Positions 27,414 to 35,733 of a DNA stretch of 64,000 nucleotides are shown piece by piece (the stretch's first letter is position 1; each line of letters begins with the position of its first letter). Below the pieces are notes generated by a model that was not told where the DNA came from, did no database searches, and worked only from the letters and a program-made list of their open reading frames with translations. Location of the stretch: NCBI GenBank assembly GCA_001657315.1, contig LYSV01000008.1, positions 25,995-89,994 on the forward strand, in the 5' to 3' direction. Source of the DNA: Flammeovirgaceae bacterium BBD 1991-12 (GTDB taxonomy: Bacteria > Bacteroidota > Bacteroidia > Cytophagales > Cyclobacteriaceae). A program made the position numbers and the translations under genes.

Positions 27414-27842
27414 TTACTTCCTTTCAGAAGACATCACACTTAACCAGTCTCCGGAGGCGATCGGCGTGTAGTCATTTTTGATATATCTGAGCAGCCATGT
27501 CCAGCAATACAGCATGCCATCTTTTGTTTTAACAGGTACCATGCTGCGATAATACTCATCATGCTCGGTAATCCCCTCATAACGATCTAACCTGTGCAGG
27601 ATACCAGGGCTGTGTATTCGGCAAACTTCACCTATAACTTTAGTTTGAGAACCGGCTTGATATACAGCACCAGGATACCTGCTCAGGTGAAACAACCTTC
27701 CGCTCATTTTGCCGACTGCAATATAGCTGGAATTAACACGCAGATAGCGTGCATAGAGGTTGGGCTGGTTGGCCCGTAATGTCCCGTAGACGAAGAGGCA
27801 GCGTGATCGAACCGGCGCTCCTTTATGACGAAACAGGGTCAT
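27414..27842 (-). CDS. Gamma-glutamylcyclotransferase-like (AIG2/GGCT) protein
   Basis: 142 residues, the usual length. LFVYGTLR (about 16-23) is the family's substrate-binding YG[ST]L loop, and the glutamate in LDRYEGITEHDEYYR (about 89) is the expected general acid/base. GGCT-fold proteins release 5-oxoproline from gamma-glutamyl compounds, though many family members have no confirmed substrate. Its stop is 15 bases from the convergent end of the molybdenum hydroxylase gene. Confidence 0.82.
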   Translation of the reverse strand: MTLFRHKGAPVRSRCLFVYGTLRANQPNLYARYLRVNSSYIAVGKMSGRLFHLSRYPGAVYQAGSQTKVIGEVCRIHSPGILHRLDRYEGITEHDEYYRSMVPVKTKDGMLYCWTWLLRYIKNDYTPIASGDWLSVMSSERK

Positions 27843-27883
27843 CTGTTTTTTAAGTATGAACTGAATGGTTAAATTTAAATCCT

Positions 27884-28753
27884 ATGAACCGAAAACAAGC
27901 TATTAAAACCATTGTTGCCTCATCTACCGTACTTTTTTCATCCTTGAAAGGTACTTCTTCAGTTCGTTTGGACCATACTTCCAATACCCTGAAAGGTAAT
28001 ATTAATCATTCTGCCTGTCGTTGGTGTTACTCCGGTATAGCCCTGGAAGAGCTTGCCGCGGCCGGAAAAGAAATGGGACTAAAATCGATCGAGTTATTGG
28101 AGCCGGATGAGTATACAACCGTTACTGACATAGGCCTTACCTGTGCCATGGCAAACGGTAGCATGATCGGTATTCCCAATGGTTTTAACCATCCTGACAA
28201 TCATCAAAAGCTAAAAAAAGACTTTTTTGAAAGATTACCTGTGGCAGCGGACCATGGCCTTACAAAAATGATCTGCTTTTCAGGAAATCACTGGGATGAA
28301 TCTGGTAAGAAAGGCCTGGACTATTGCGCCAGGGGTCTGGAGCCAGTTGTCAGGGAAGCTGCGAAATATGGCATCGTGATATGCATGGAGCTATTGAACA
28401 GCAAGGTTAATCATCAAGGCTACCAGTGTGACCGAACTGAATGGGGCGTTCAGCTAGTGGATAAACTGGGCCTTGACAATTTCAAGCTGCTTTATGATAT
28501 CTATCACATGCAGGTCATGGAAGGGGATATCATTGCGACTATTACTAAATACGCCCAATACATGGGGCATTACCACACCGGCGGAGTACCCGGAAGAAAT
28601 GAAATTGATGAAACACAGGAGCTGAACTACCCTGCGATCATGAGAGCCATTCTGGCCACAGGCTACAAAGGGTATGTGGGGCAGGAATTCATTCCCAAGG
28701 ATCCGGCACCATTGCAAAGCCTGAAGCAGGGTGTATTGATTTGCGATGTTTAA
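27884..28753 (+). CDS. Hydroxypyruvate isomerase-like / sugar-phosphate isomerase-epimerase TIM barrel
   Basis: 289 residues with an N-terminal Tat/signal-like stretch (MNRKQAIKTIVASSTVLFSS), so probably exported. The body is an AP-endonuclease-2-type TIM barrel; metal ligands lie in ICMELLNSKVNHQGY (E, about 170), LLYDIYHMQVMEGDI (D and H, about 204-207), GHYHTGGVPGRNEID (H, about 230) and VGQEFIP (E, about 268). That set matches hydroxypyruvate isomerase and related sugar isomerases. In 3-keto-glycoside gene sets these proteins act on keto-sugars. The DUF1080 gene follows after 12 bases. Confidence 0.82.
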   Translation: MNRKQAIKTIVASSTVLFSSLKGTSSVRLDHTSNTLKGNINHSACRWCYSGIALEELAAAGKEMGLKSIELLEPDEYTTVTDIGLTCAMANGSMIGIPNGFNHPDNHQKLKKDFFERLPVAADHGLTKMICFSGNHWDESGKKGLDYCARGLEPVVREAAKYGIVICMELLNSKVNHQGYQCDRTEWGVQLVDKLGLDNFKLLYDIYHMQVMEGDIIATITKYAQYMGHYHTGGVPGRNEIDETQELNYPAIMRAILATGYKGYVGQEFIPKDPAPLQSLKQGVLICDV

Positions 28754-28765
28754 CACTGTCACTGA

Positions 28766-29497
28766 ATGAAATATTTATTCACATTTTCTTTGTTGCTTGT
28801 GTTTGTCATTGGTTATGGTCAGAAAGAAAAAGACCCTACAGCAACTGAAATATGGGATCCAAAACCTGAAATTGTAACACCCGGAGCCAGTATGGTTGAG
28901 CCACCCTCCGATGCCATTGTTCTTTTTGATGGAAGCTCACTGGATTCATGGACCCACATGGACGGCAGTCCGGTAAAATGGAAACTGGAAGACGGCGCGA
29001 TGACAGTAGTCAAATCGACAGGCGACATCAAGACCAGGGAGAGCTTTGAAGATGTGCAGCTTCATGTGGAATGGTGCACACCGGCCGAGGTAAGCAGCAA
29101 GGACCAGGGCAGAGGAAACAGCGGAGTATGGCTGCAGGAAAGGTATGAGGTGCAGATCCTGGACAGTTACAACAACCAAACCTATGTCAACGGGCAGGCT
29201 GGTTCCATCTACAAACAGCACCCTCCACTGGTCAACGCATGCAAGGGTCCCGGAGAATGGCAGTCCTATGACATAATCTATCAGGCGCCACGATTCAATG
29301 AAAAGGGCCGGTTACTGATCCCTGCCAGGGTGACTGTTCTGCACAATGGTGTGCTGATACAAAACCATATCGAAATATGGGGGCCTGTGGAATACCGCGG
29401 TCTGCCACAATACAAAAAACACGGCCCTGCCTCAATACGCCTTCAGGATCATGGCAATCCTGTGAGTTTCAGAAATATATGGGTGAGGAGGCTTTAG
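28766..29497 (+). CDS. DUF1080 secreted protein, 3-keto-disaccharide hydrolase family
   Basis: 243 residues with a signal peptide (MKYLFTFSLLLVFVIGYGQ). One DUF1080 beta-sandwich follows: AIVLFDGSSLDSWTHMDGSP (about 50-69), KTRESFEDVQLHVEW, GRGNSGVWLQERYEVQILDSY (about 112-132), then GPVEYRGLPQYKKHGPASIRLQDHG near the end. DUF1080 proteins include enzymes that cleave 3-keto-glycosides, sugars first oxidised at C3 by a GMC-type dehydrogenase. It shares an operon with the isomerase-like gene and faces the GMC genes. Confidence 0.9.
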   Translation: MKYLFTFSLLLVFVIGYGQKEKDPTATEIWDPKPEIVTPGASMVEPPSDAIVLFDGSSLDSWTHMDGSPVKWKLEDGAMTVVKSTGDIKTRESFEDVQLHVEWCTPAEVSSKDQGRGNSGVWLQERYEVQILDSYNNQTYVNGQAGSIYKQHPPLVNACKGPGEWQSYDIIYQAPRFNEKGRLLIPARVTVLHNGVLIQNHIEIWGPVEYRGLPQYKKHGPASIRLQDHGNPVSFRNIWVRRL

Positions 29498-29512
29498 TGT
29501 TCCAAGTTTAAT

Positions 29513-29544
29513 GTTCAAAGTTACCTAAATGTTGAACTTTGAAC
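29513..29544. terminator. Hairpin between convergent genes, possible bidirectional terminator
   Basis: 10-bp perfect inverted repeat (GTTCAAAGTT at 29513-29522, AACTTTGAAC at 29535-29544) with a 12-base loop, between the DUF1080 stop and the end of the convergent dehydrogenase gamma gene. It is AU-rich and lacks a clear T run, so termination is likely but not certain. Confidence 0.5.
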
Positions 29545-29550
29545 CATTAT

Positions 29551-30135
29551 TCACGTTGCCCAGGTCCTGCCACCTGCCTCCTGTACGGTGATGCATCCGT
29601 TGTATTCAACAGGTATGGCTTTGTACTGAAGTACCTGGGTGGCTCCTACCTCTGAAGTGAAATAACCAAGCAGCGTAAGTTCCTTTATCATCCAGAAAAA
29701 AGGTCTTTCCTTTTTCGGAAAGCTTTTTTTATAGATCTCCTGATTCTTTTTCTGCAAAAACCCGTCCCTTTTTTCCTGCTTCAGATCTACAAATTTATCT
29801 CCCATTAGCTGAAGGCACTCTTCATCAAAAGCCTGCAGGCCCTCAATAAACCGGGAGCGTTGCTCCTCCCTATATATCTGACTTACCATTTCTTCAATAA
29901 AGCCGGGTACACCAACACCCTTAGCCCCCGGGGTGGCTGTTTTGGGGATGATACCTTCACTCACTTCCATCACAAGCATGGCCTGTTCTTCTGTAAAAAA
30001 TGTGGGAGTCCAGTTCAACTCAGGACGCGAGGAACATCCGTTGAGCACTCCCAAAACAGATGGAGCAGACAGCGCCCCTCCCATGATCAAAGCTGTTCTT
30101 TTCAGCGCTTCTCTTCTATCTATGGACATGGTCAA
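29551..30135 (-). CDS. Gluconate 2-dehydrogenase subunit 3 family protein (gamma-type partner)
   Basis: 194 residues beginning with a Tat-like signal (DRREALKRTALIMGGALSAP; then a cysteine near 34). The rest matches the small, helical subunit of membrane sugar dehydrogenases (gluconate 2-dehydrogenase gamma), including FTEEQAMLVMEVSEGIIP and MIKELTLLGYFTSEVGA. It carries no cofactor; it helps fold and export the flavoprotein encoded upstream in transcription order. It lies 6 bases from the GMC gene. Cytochrome subunit absent in the window. Confidence 0.9.
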   Translation of the reverse strand: MTMSIDRREALKRTALIMGGALSAPSVLGVLNGCSSRPELNWTPTFFTEEQAMLVMEVSEGIIPKTATPGAKGVGVPGFIEEMVSQIYREEQRSRFIEGLQAFDEECLQLMGDKFVDLKQEKRDGFLQKKNQEIYKKSFPKKERPFFWMIKELTLLGYFTSEVGATQVLQYKAIPVEYNGCITVQEAGGRTWAT

Positions 30136-30141
30136 TGATTT

Positions 30142-31842
30142 TTAAAGGTTTTGCTTTTTCATTTCCTTCACGGCATGATTGGCCGCCCTTGCAGTGAGTG
30201 CCATATATGTTAGTGAAGGGTTTTGACAGGCGGAAGACGTCATTGCAGCTCCATCCGTACAGAAGACGTTAGGTACCGTATGTATTTGGTTCCATTTATT
30301 CAGCACAGAGGTTTTCCGGTCGCGTCCCATTCTCGCCGTTCCCATTTCATGGATCCCCAGACCGGGCCCTCCAATATTATCAAAAGCTGCAACATTCTTC
30401 AAGCCGGAAGCCTCAAGCATTTCCACAGCAGAGTCCTTCATGTCCTTGCGCATATTCAATTCATTTTCCTTGAACTCACAGTCGATAATAAAAGTTGGCA
30501 GCCCATGTTTGTCCAATTTGTCACTGGTAAGCTCCACTTTATTCTCATGATATGGCAAGCATTCTCCAAAGGCAGTCATCCCCATTCGCCATGCTCCGGG
30601 AGTTGTGATCGCCTGCTTCAGTTCCTTCCCTACCCCAAGCTCTGCAACTGCGGAAGTCCACCCTTGTCTGCCTGCACCACCCTGGTAACCAAACCCACGC
30701 AGGTAGTCGGAGCGTTGTTCCTTGATATTTCTGAACCGGGGTATGTAAATACCATTGGGTCGGCGGCCCGAGTAGTACATATCTTCGAAACCATCATATT
30801 CTCCTGAAGCTCCTACCTTAAAGTGGTGATCCATAAGATTATGCCCCAGCTCTCCGGAATCATTTCCCAGGCCATTGGGAAAGCGATCAGAGGTAGAGTT
30901 CAGCATGATCCAGGTAGAGCCCAGCGCGGAGGCATTCAGAAAAACGATCCGTGCGTAAAACTCTTCGGTGAGACCTGATTCCGCATCCAGGATACGAACA
31001 CCACTTGCCTTTTGCTTTTGAGCATCATAGATCACTTCAGTAACTATGGAATTGGGCCTTAGGGTCATGTTCCCCGTTCTTTCAGCTGCAGGTAATGTAG
31101 AGGCATTACTACTGAAATAACCTCCAAAGGGACATCCACGCATGCAAAGGTTACGATAATGGCATTTCGACCGGCCATTGTGAGGCTGGGTAATATTGGC
31201 CGTTCTGCCTATGGTCATTAGCCGGCCGTCAAAATGTTCCGCTATCTTCTGCTTAACATGTTTTTCCAGGCAATTCATTTCCATAGGAGGTAAGAATTTG
31301 CCGTCCGGCAACTGAGGCAGGCCTTCTGCCTGCCCGCTGACACCAATGTAGGATTCTATATAGTCATACCATGGTTCTAAATCCCTATACCGGATAGGCC
31401 AATCCACAGCTATCCCCTCTTTGGCATTCGCCTCAAAATCCAGATCACTGAGCCTGTAGCTTTGTCTCCCCCACATAATGGATCGTCCTCCCACGTGATA
31501 ACCTCTGATCCAGTCAAACCTTTTGGTCTCCGTATACGGATGCTCGGTGTCCTTTGGCCACCAGTGTTTCGTAGAAGGTTTTATCGTATAGTTGGTCCTG
31601 CGCTGGACCGGATAATCTTTCATTTCTTCCGCCGAAAGCCTGTCCGCATTGGGAAGCTCCCAGGGTTCCAGATTCATTGTTGGGTAGTCCTCCACGTGTT
31701 TTACCATTCTGCCCCGTTCCAGGACCAACGTTTTCAACCCCTTTTCTGTGAGCTCTTTGGCGGCCCACCCCCCGCTTATACCTGTACCCACCACTATCGC
31801 GTCATAGGTATTCTGTTGCCTGGATCTGATGTTTAGGTTCAT
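30142..31842 (-). CDS. GMC-family FAD oxidoreductase, sugar C3-dehydrogenase type
   Basis: 566 residues: the N-terminal FAD-binding Rossmann motif (VVGTGISGGWAAKELTEKG, about 17-35, then LERG), the GMC substrate region, and a GMC_oxred_C domain (GLGIHEMGTARMGRD and FCTDGAAMTSSACQNPSL near the end). A cysteine-rich loop (CHYRNLCMRGCPFGG, about 227-241) is typical of membrane sugar dehydrogenases with a gamma partner. In Bacteroidota such enzymes oxidise the C3 hydroxyl of sugars. The active histidine is probably the H in GIHEMGTARMG. Confidence 0.9.
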   Translation of the reverse strand: MNLNIRSRQQNTYDAIVVGTGISGGWAAKELTEKGLKTLVLERGRMVKHVEDYPTMNLEPWELPNADRLSAEEMKDYPVQRRTNYTIKPSTKHWWPKDTEHPYTETKRFDWIRGYHVGGRSIMWGRQSYRLSDLDFEANAKEGIAVDWPIRYRDLEPWYDYIESYIGVSGQAEGLPQLPDGKFLPPMEMNCLEKHVKQKIAEHFDGRLMTIGRTANITQPHNGRSKCHYRNLCMRGCPFGGYFSSNASTLPAAERTGNMTLRPNSIVTEVIYDAQKQKASGVRILDAESGLTEEFYARIVFLNASALGSTWIMLNSTSDRFPNGLGNDSGELGHNLMDHHFKVGASGEYDGFEDMYYSGRRPNGIYIPRFRNIKEQRSDYLRGFGYQGGAGRQGWTSAVAELGVGKELKQAITTPGAWRMGMTAFGECLPYHENKVELTSDKLDKHGLPTFIIDCEFKENELNMRKDMKDSAVEMLEASGLKNVAAFDNIGGPGLGIHEMGTARMGRDRKTSVLNKWNQIHTVPNVFCTDGAAMTSSACQNPSLTYMALTARAANHAVKEMKKQNL

Positions 31843-31926
31843 AATTATGTCAAAGAAAATGTATTAAAACCCTGAATATACTCCAAATTCTCAATGAACG
31901 AAAACCGCAGGTGTAAGTTGATATTA

Positions 31927-31942
31927 AACTAATTTTTTAGTT
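31927..31942. promoter_or_regulatory. BlaI-type operator 1
   Basis: 16-base palindrome AACTAATTTTTTAGTT (arms AACTAA/TTAGTT). It covers the -33 TTG. Its centre is 20 bp, about two helix turns, from that of the second palindrome. Dimeric BlaI/MecI repressors bind such AT-rich palindromes upstream of their own genes. Operator function is inferred. Confidence 0.7.
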
Positions 31943-31971
31943 GTAAAACTAATTAATTAGTCGTAATATTG
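31941..31971 (+). promoter_or_regulatory. Bacteroidota-type promoter of the blaI operon
   Basis: TTG at 31941-31943 and TAATATTG at 31964-31971, separated by 20 bases, match the Bacteroidota vegetative pattern (TTG, 19-21 bases, TAnnTTTG; one mismatch in the second box). The blaI start codon is 30 bases downstream of the -7 box. Both operator palindromes overlap this promoter. Confidence 0.7.
31948..31961. promoter_or_regulatory. BlaI-type operator 2
   Basis: 14-base perfect palindrome ACTAATTAATTAGT lying in the spacer between the -33 and -7 boxes, so bound repressor would block the polymerase. Sequence is similar to operator 1 (shared ACTAAT half-sites). Confidence 0.7.
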
Positions 31972-32000
31972 TCTCAGACAGAAAAACTTACCCATTATCT

Positions 32001-32378
32001 ATGAAAGAACTTACCAAAGCTGAAGAACAGGTGATGCAGATCCTCTGGAGGCTCAAAAGTGGATTTGTAAAGGATATAATAGCCGAAATGCCAGCTCCCA
32101 AGCCTGCTTACAACACGGTTTCCACTATTGTGAGGATACTTGAGCAAAAGGGTTTTGTAGGACACAAGGCTTACGGCAAGACGTATGAGTACTATCCGTT
32201 GGTAGACAAAGTACGGTATAGCAATTTCTATCTCAACAATTTCCTCAGTGGCTATTTCAGTGGGTCGTTTGAACGGCTTGTTTCCTTTTTCGCAAAGGAA
32301 AATGACCTCGACATCAAGGATGTGGACGAGTTAATGAAGCATGTTAAGGAAAATCTGAACAAAGACAAGGATGAATAG
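32001..32378 (+). CDS. BlaI/MecI/CopY-family transcriptional repressor
   Basis: 125 residues: winged-helix domain (about 1-75; KELTKAEEQVMQILWRLKSG and AYNTVSTIVRILEQKGFVGHKAYGKTYEYYPL) and a C-terminal dimer helix bundle (about 80-125). BlaI dimers repress until cut by the membrane sensor peptidase. The gene is first in an operon with two BlaR1-like genes and overlaps the first by 8 bases. Its own promoter carries two palindromic operators. No beta-lactamase is adjacent, so the regulated target is something else. Confidence 0.93.
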   Translation: MKELTKAEEQVMQILWRLKSGFVKDIIAEMPAPKPAYNTVSTIVRILEQKGFVGHKAYGKTYEYYPLVDKVRYSNFYLNNFLSGYFSGSFERLVSFFAKENDLDIKDVDELMKHVKENLNKDKDE

Positions 32379-34176
32379 CTTTACTAATTTCTTTATAGAG
32401 GCAAATATTTGCCTGCTGCTGCTGGGAGGATTCTATTTTCTGGTATTGAACAGGGAAATGCATTTCAGTTTCAAGCGGTTTTATATCCTCCTCATTCTGG
32501 CCATCAGTATTCTTATCCCTTTTCTAAGGTTTGATAATCCATTTTCAGAAGAGAATGGGATTCCATTTGTGGGTCAGTTGCAAACCATGGTCCTACCGGA
32601 AATAGTAATAAACGAAGCGAATGGTCCGTCCGAGACTGTGATCCCTACCAGTGGTTTTTCTACAGCTCTTTTTGTTGGCGCACTATATGTTTCCGGAGTA
32701 CTGGTGTTACTCACCGTGCTGTGCTTCCAGTGCTTTCAGATCTTGAAGCTCTACCGGGTCAGAAAAAAGGAGAGAACCACTTCGGGAAAATATACATTCA
32801 TTCCCACGTATGGTCAATGGCCCACGTTCTCATTTTTCAATCTTCTGTTCTTTGATAATACCCTGAACCTGACTGCACCGGAAAAAGACCGGATACTACA
32901 GCATGAACAGGTACATATCAATCAGCGCCATAGTCTCGATATTGTTTTTATGGAGTTGATAAAAATCCTCTTCTGGATCAATCCCATGGTTTGGATACTG
33001 AAAAGATCTCTGCAAAACATCCATGAGTTTTTGGCTGACGAGCGTGTAGTAAAGCATAACGATCACAACGAATACGGAAGTCTGCTGGCCAAAATGGCTA
33101 TGAAGCAAATGACACTGTCGCTCGGTCACCATTTTAACAAGTCACTTACCTTAAAACGTATAGAAATGATGAAAACACCTAAGAACAAACCTTCAGTCTG
33201 GAAATGGCTGAGCGTAATTCCAATGATCTTCATAATAGTGTTTGTGTTTAGCTGTAATGATGAAGTGATGAATGATGTCGACGAAGTGATGAAAACAGCA
33301 AGTCAAAGTGATGTGCCCGAACATTTACAGGGCGCTCTGGCTGATTTGCTTGAAAAATATCCTGACGCGGAATTTACCTATGTTAAGACTGATGTGGACA
33401 ATGAGGACCGTTTGAATAAACTAAAGGAAATTGCTGATCCGTCGAGTATCGGACATATTCGTGTAATGAAGGAAGAAGGAGTGATAGAACTACTGGTCAA
33501 CAAAAACGGCCCTTTGAGCAGCAATATCTCTAAACTAACCGTAAAAGGCTCTGACAAAGGCGAACTGTTTCAGATCGTTGACGAACCTGCTATGCCTCCC
33601 GGCGGATATGAAGAGTTCTACCAATACATTGCCAATAACATGAAGTATCCCGCTCAGGCCAAAGAGGAAGGGATACAAGGCAAGGTATACATTCAGTTTG
33701 TTGTGGAAAAAGATGGAAGTATAACGGAGGTAAAGGCTGTTAAAGGTATTGGTGGAGGATGTGATGAAGAAGCCATTCGTGTAATGTCCTCGTCTGACAG
33801 GTGGAGTATCCCCAAACAGAACGGCCATGCGGTTAGACAAAGGATCATTCTTCCTGTCACCTTCAGGCTTTCCGGAGAAATCAGCAGTGGTCGCCATATC
33901 TACATGGAGAAAAATACCATCAGGGCAAAGGCCAAGTATACATACGATCATGAGATAACGGGCCGTGTGCTGTCAACGGAAACCGGGAAACCACTCCCTG
34001 GTGTCAATGTAGTAATAAAGGGAACAACTGCCGGTACTGTCACCGATATAAAGGGGAACTACAAACTTCCTGCTCCAAAAGATGCGACCCTGATATTTTC
34101 ATTCATAGGAAAGGAAACCAAATTGATCAATATCGACGCCAAGTCAGTTGTCGACGTCCTTCTAAGCAACGATTAG
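32371..34176 (+). CDS. BlaR1-like M56 membrane peptidase with TonB C-terminal and CarboxypepD_reg-like domains
   Basis: 601 residues: membrane segments (about 8-22, 35-50, 98-120, 272-292), an M56 zinc peptidase domain with HEQVH (about 178-182) and the third ligand region HEFLADERVV (about 224-233), an acidic linker, a TonB C-terminal domain (about 405-500, PAMPPGGYEEFYQYI ... KGIGGGCDEEA), and at the very end a CarboxypepD_reg-like beta-sandwich (EITGRVLSTETGKPLPGVNV onward, about 528-600). M56/BlaI pairs sense a signal at the cell surface and cleave the repressor. The last domain normally opens TonB receptors; at a C-terminus it is unusual. Confidence 0.88.
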   Translation: MNSFTNFFIEANICLLLLGGFYFLVLNREMHFSFKRFYILLILAISILIPFLRFDNPFSEENGIPFVGQLQTMVLPEIVINEANGPSETVIPTSGFSTALFVGALYVSGVLVLLTVLCFQCFQILKLYRVRKKERTTSGKYTFIPTYGQWPTFSFFNLLFFDNTLNLTAPEKDRILQHEQVHINQRHSLDIVFMELIKILFWINPMVWILKRSLQNIHEFLADERVVKHNDHNEYGSLLAKMAMKQMTLSLGHHFNKSLTLKRIEMMKTPKNKPSVWKWLSVIPMIFIIVFVFSCNDEVMNDVDEVMKTASQSDVPEHLQGALADLLEKYPDAEFTYVKTDVDNEDRLNKLKEIADPSSIGHIRVMKEEGVIELLVNKNGPLSSNISKLTVKGSDKGELFQIVDEPAMPPGGYEEFYQYIANNMKYPAQAKEEGIQGKVYIQFVVEKDGSITEVKAVKGIGGGCDEEAIRVMSSSDRWSIPKQNGHAVRQRIILPVTFRLSGEISSGRHIYMEKNTIRAKAKYTYDHEITGRVLSTETGKPLPGVNVVIKGTTAGTVTDIKGNYKLPAPKDATLIFSFIGKETKLINIDAKSVVDVLLSND

Positions 34177-34188
34177 CCTGGGTGTTTT

Positions 34189-34216
34189 AAAGGATCACCC
34201 GAGCAGGTATCCTTTT
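34189..34216 (+). terminator. Hairpin between the two M56 genes, possible attenuator
   Basis: 7-bp stem (AAAGGAT at 34189-34195, ATCCTTT at 34209-34215), 13-base loop, ending in TTTT. A competing 5-bp stem GGGTG/CACCC (34180-34200) overlaps its left arm, so the two structures are mutually exclusive. It may reduce expression of the second M56 gene. Confidence 0.4.
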
Positions 34217-34238
34217 CCCAATAGAAAATGATCTTTAT

Positions 34239-35594
34239 ATGAATAGCTTTATCAATTACATTCTCGAAGCCAATGTTTGCCTGCTGGCATTGGGAGGGTT
34301 TTACTTTCTGGTACTTAAAAGGGAAAATCATTTTCAACTAAAGCGGATCTATATCCTTTTGGCAATACTGATAAGCCTGTCGGTACCACAATTTGATAAT
34401 CCCTTTATAGCTGGCAGTGGGCTACCGCTGCCGGAGGATCTTCAGGTAACAGTATTGCCGTCTGTTATGGAAGGGGTCGATTTGACTGCTTTTAATTCCA
34501 ATTCAGGCCGGGGCTTTGGTTTGTATCTGATCCTTGCGGCATGTCTGATCTATCTTGTTGGTGTGCTTGTGTTGCTGGCGCTTCTGCTGTACCAGCTGTA
34601 TCTGATCCTGAAGTTGTTCCTCCTCAAAAAGGATGAAAGGCAGGTTTGGGAAAAACAGGTGATCATACCTACTCATGGCAAATGGCCAACCTTTTCGTTT
34701 TTTAATCTGCTTTTCTTCGACAATACCATTGAACTCTCCTATCCGGAAAAACGGAAGATCATCGATCATGAAAGAGCGCATATCAGGCAATTCCACAGTG
34801 TAGATATTCTCCTGATTGAACTGGTAAAGGCTTTTTTCTGGGTCAATCCCATCACATGGATGTTACGCAGATCCATGCAAAACATTCATGAGTTCCTCGC
34901 TGATGAAAGTGTAATTAAAAATTCAGACACCAGCGCCTACGGAACTTTGCTGGCAAAGATTGCCCTCACACAAAAGACTCTTTCACTTGGTCATCACTTT
35001 AACAGATCATTAACCTTAAAGCGTATTGCAATTATGAAGGCACCCAAAAAGAAACCTGCTCTGTGGAAGTGGGCGGCAATTGCCCCGCTGGTTATGCTGA
35101 TCACGCTGATCCTGAGCTGCCATTCTGAAATGACCGGTGACGACCTTATGGAAGAGGTGACCCAACTGACAGCACCCCCCACACCGGATGAAATCAGAAT
35201 GCTTGATGAAATAGTACTGGTGGGATACAGGGTGGATAAAAATTTATCAGACAACGATTTAAGGTCAGATGACCAGCATAATGACCTCACAAGTCTTACA
35301 CAAGCTTATCCCGTGACCACGGTAGCCGGCGCAAAAAACTTTTACAATTATTTTGCAAGGAATATGAAATATCCCAAAGAAGCGCGAATGAACGGAGTAG
35401 AAGGTAAGGTTTTCGTCCAATTTGGTCTGGGAGATGATGGCAGAATAAAAGATGTGAATATTGTCAAAGGCATAGGTGGCGGCTGTGATGAAGAGGTGTT
35501 GCGCGTGATCAGGTCATTAAAAAAATGGACGGCTACGGGAGCAACTACAAAAAATAAAGTGATAGTACTGCCGGTTACCTTCAAGTTGGCATAA
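34239..35594 (+). CDS. BlaR1-like M56 peptidase with TonB C-terminal domain, paralogue
   Basis: 451 residues, a clear paralogue of the gene upstream (same opening NSFINYILEANVCLLALGGFYFLVL, same HERAH zinc motif at about 177-181, same HEFLADESVI). It has the TonB C-terminal domain (about 360-450, with YFARNMKYPKEARMNGVEGKVF and GIGGGCDEEV) but no CarboxypepD_reg-like extension. Two paralogues in one operon with one repressor suggest sensing of different signals or a hetero-complex. The TonB domain may contact an outer-membrane protein. Confidence 0.88.
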   Translation: MNSFINYILEANVCLLALGGFYFLVLKRENHFQLKRIYILLAILISLSVPQFDNPFIAGSGLPLPEDLQVTVLPSVMEGVDLTAFNSNSGRGFGLYLILAACLIYLVGVLVLLALLLYQLYLILKLFLLKKDERQVWEKQVIIPTHGKWPTFSFFNLLFFDNTIELSYPEKRKIIDHERAHIRQFHSVDILLIELVKAFFWVNPITWMLRRSMQNIHEFLADESVIKNSDTSAYGTLLAKIALTQKTLSLGHHFNRSLTLKRIAIMKAPKKKPALWKWAAIAPLVMLITLILSCHSEMTGDDLMEEVTQLTAPPTPDEIRMLDEIVLVGYRVDKNLSDNDLRSDDQHNDLTSLTQAYPVTTVAGAKNFYNYFARNMKYPKEARMNGVEGKVFVQFGLGDDGRIKDVNIVKGIGGGCDEEVLRVIRSLKKWTATGATTKNKVIVLPVTFKLA

Positions 35595-35683
35595 AACCTT
35601 TGGGAAAACATCTCATGCTTCTGTAAGGGCTTTGAAACAAGACTTTCGGAAGTCCTGATGCATTTCCTCTGGATACAGAAAAA

Positions 35684-35713
35684 GACACCGGAACCCTTTA
35701 AACTTCCGGTGTC
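35684..35713. terminator. 10-bp hairpin between the second M56 gene and capA
   Basis: Perfect 10-bp stem (GACACCGGAA at 35684-35693, TTCCGGTGTC at 35704-35713) with a 10-base loop. On the minus strand it is followed by a T run; on the plus strand it is not. With no minus-strand gene nearby, its role is likely to separate the M56 operon from capA or to act as an RNA 3'-end structure. Confidence 0.55.
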
Positions 35714-35733
35714 TGTGCTGTATATTGCAGGCA

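Noticed and set aside
30223..30807. 194-codon plus-strand frame inside the GMC gene
   Set aside because: Antisense to a well-supported enzyme; its sequence is not protein-like.
32001..35594. Beta-lactamase resistance operon
   Set aside because: BlaI and BlaR1-like proteins are present but no beta-lactamase gene is found in or next to the operon.
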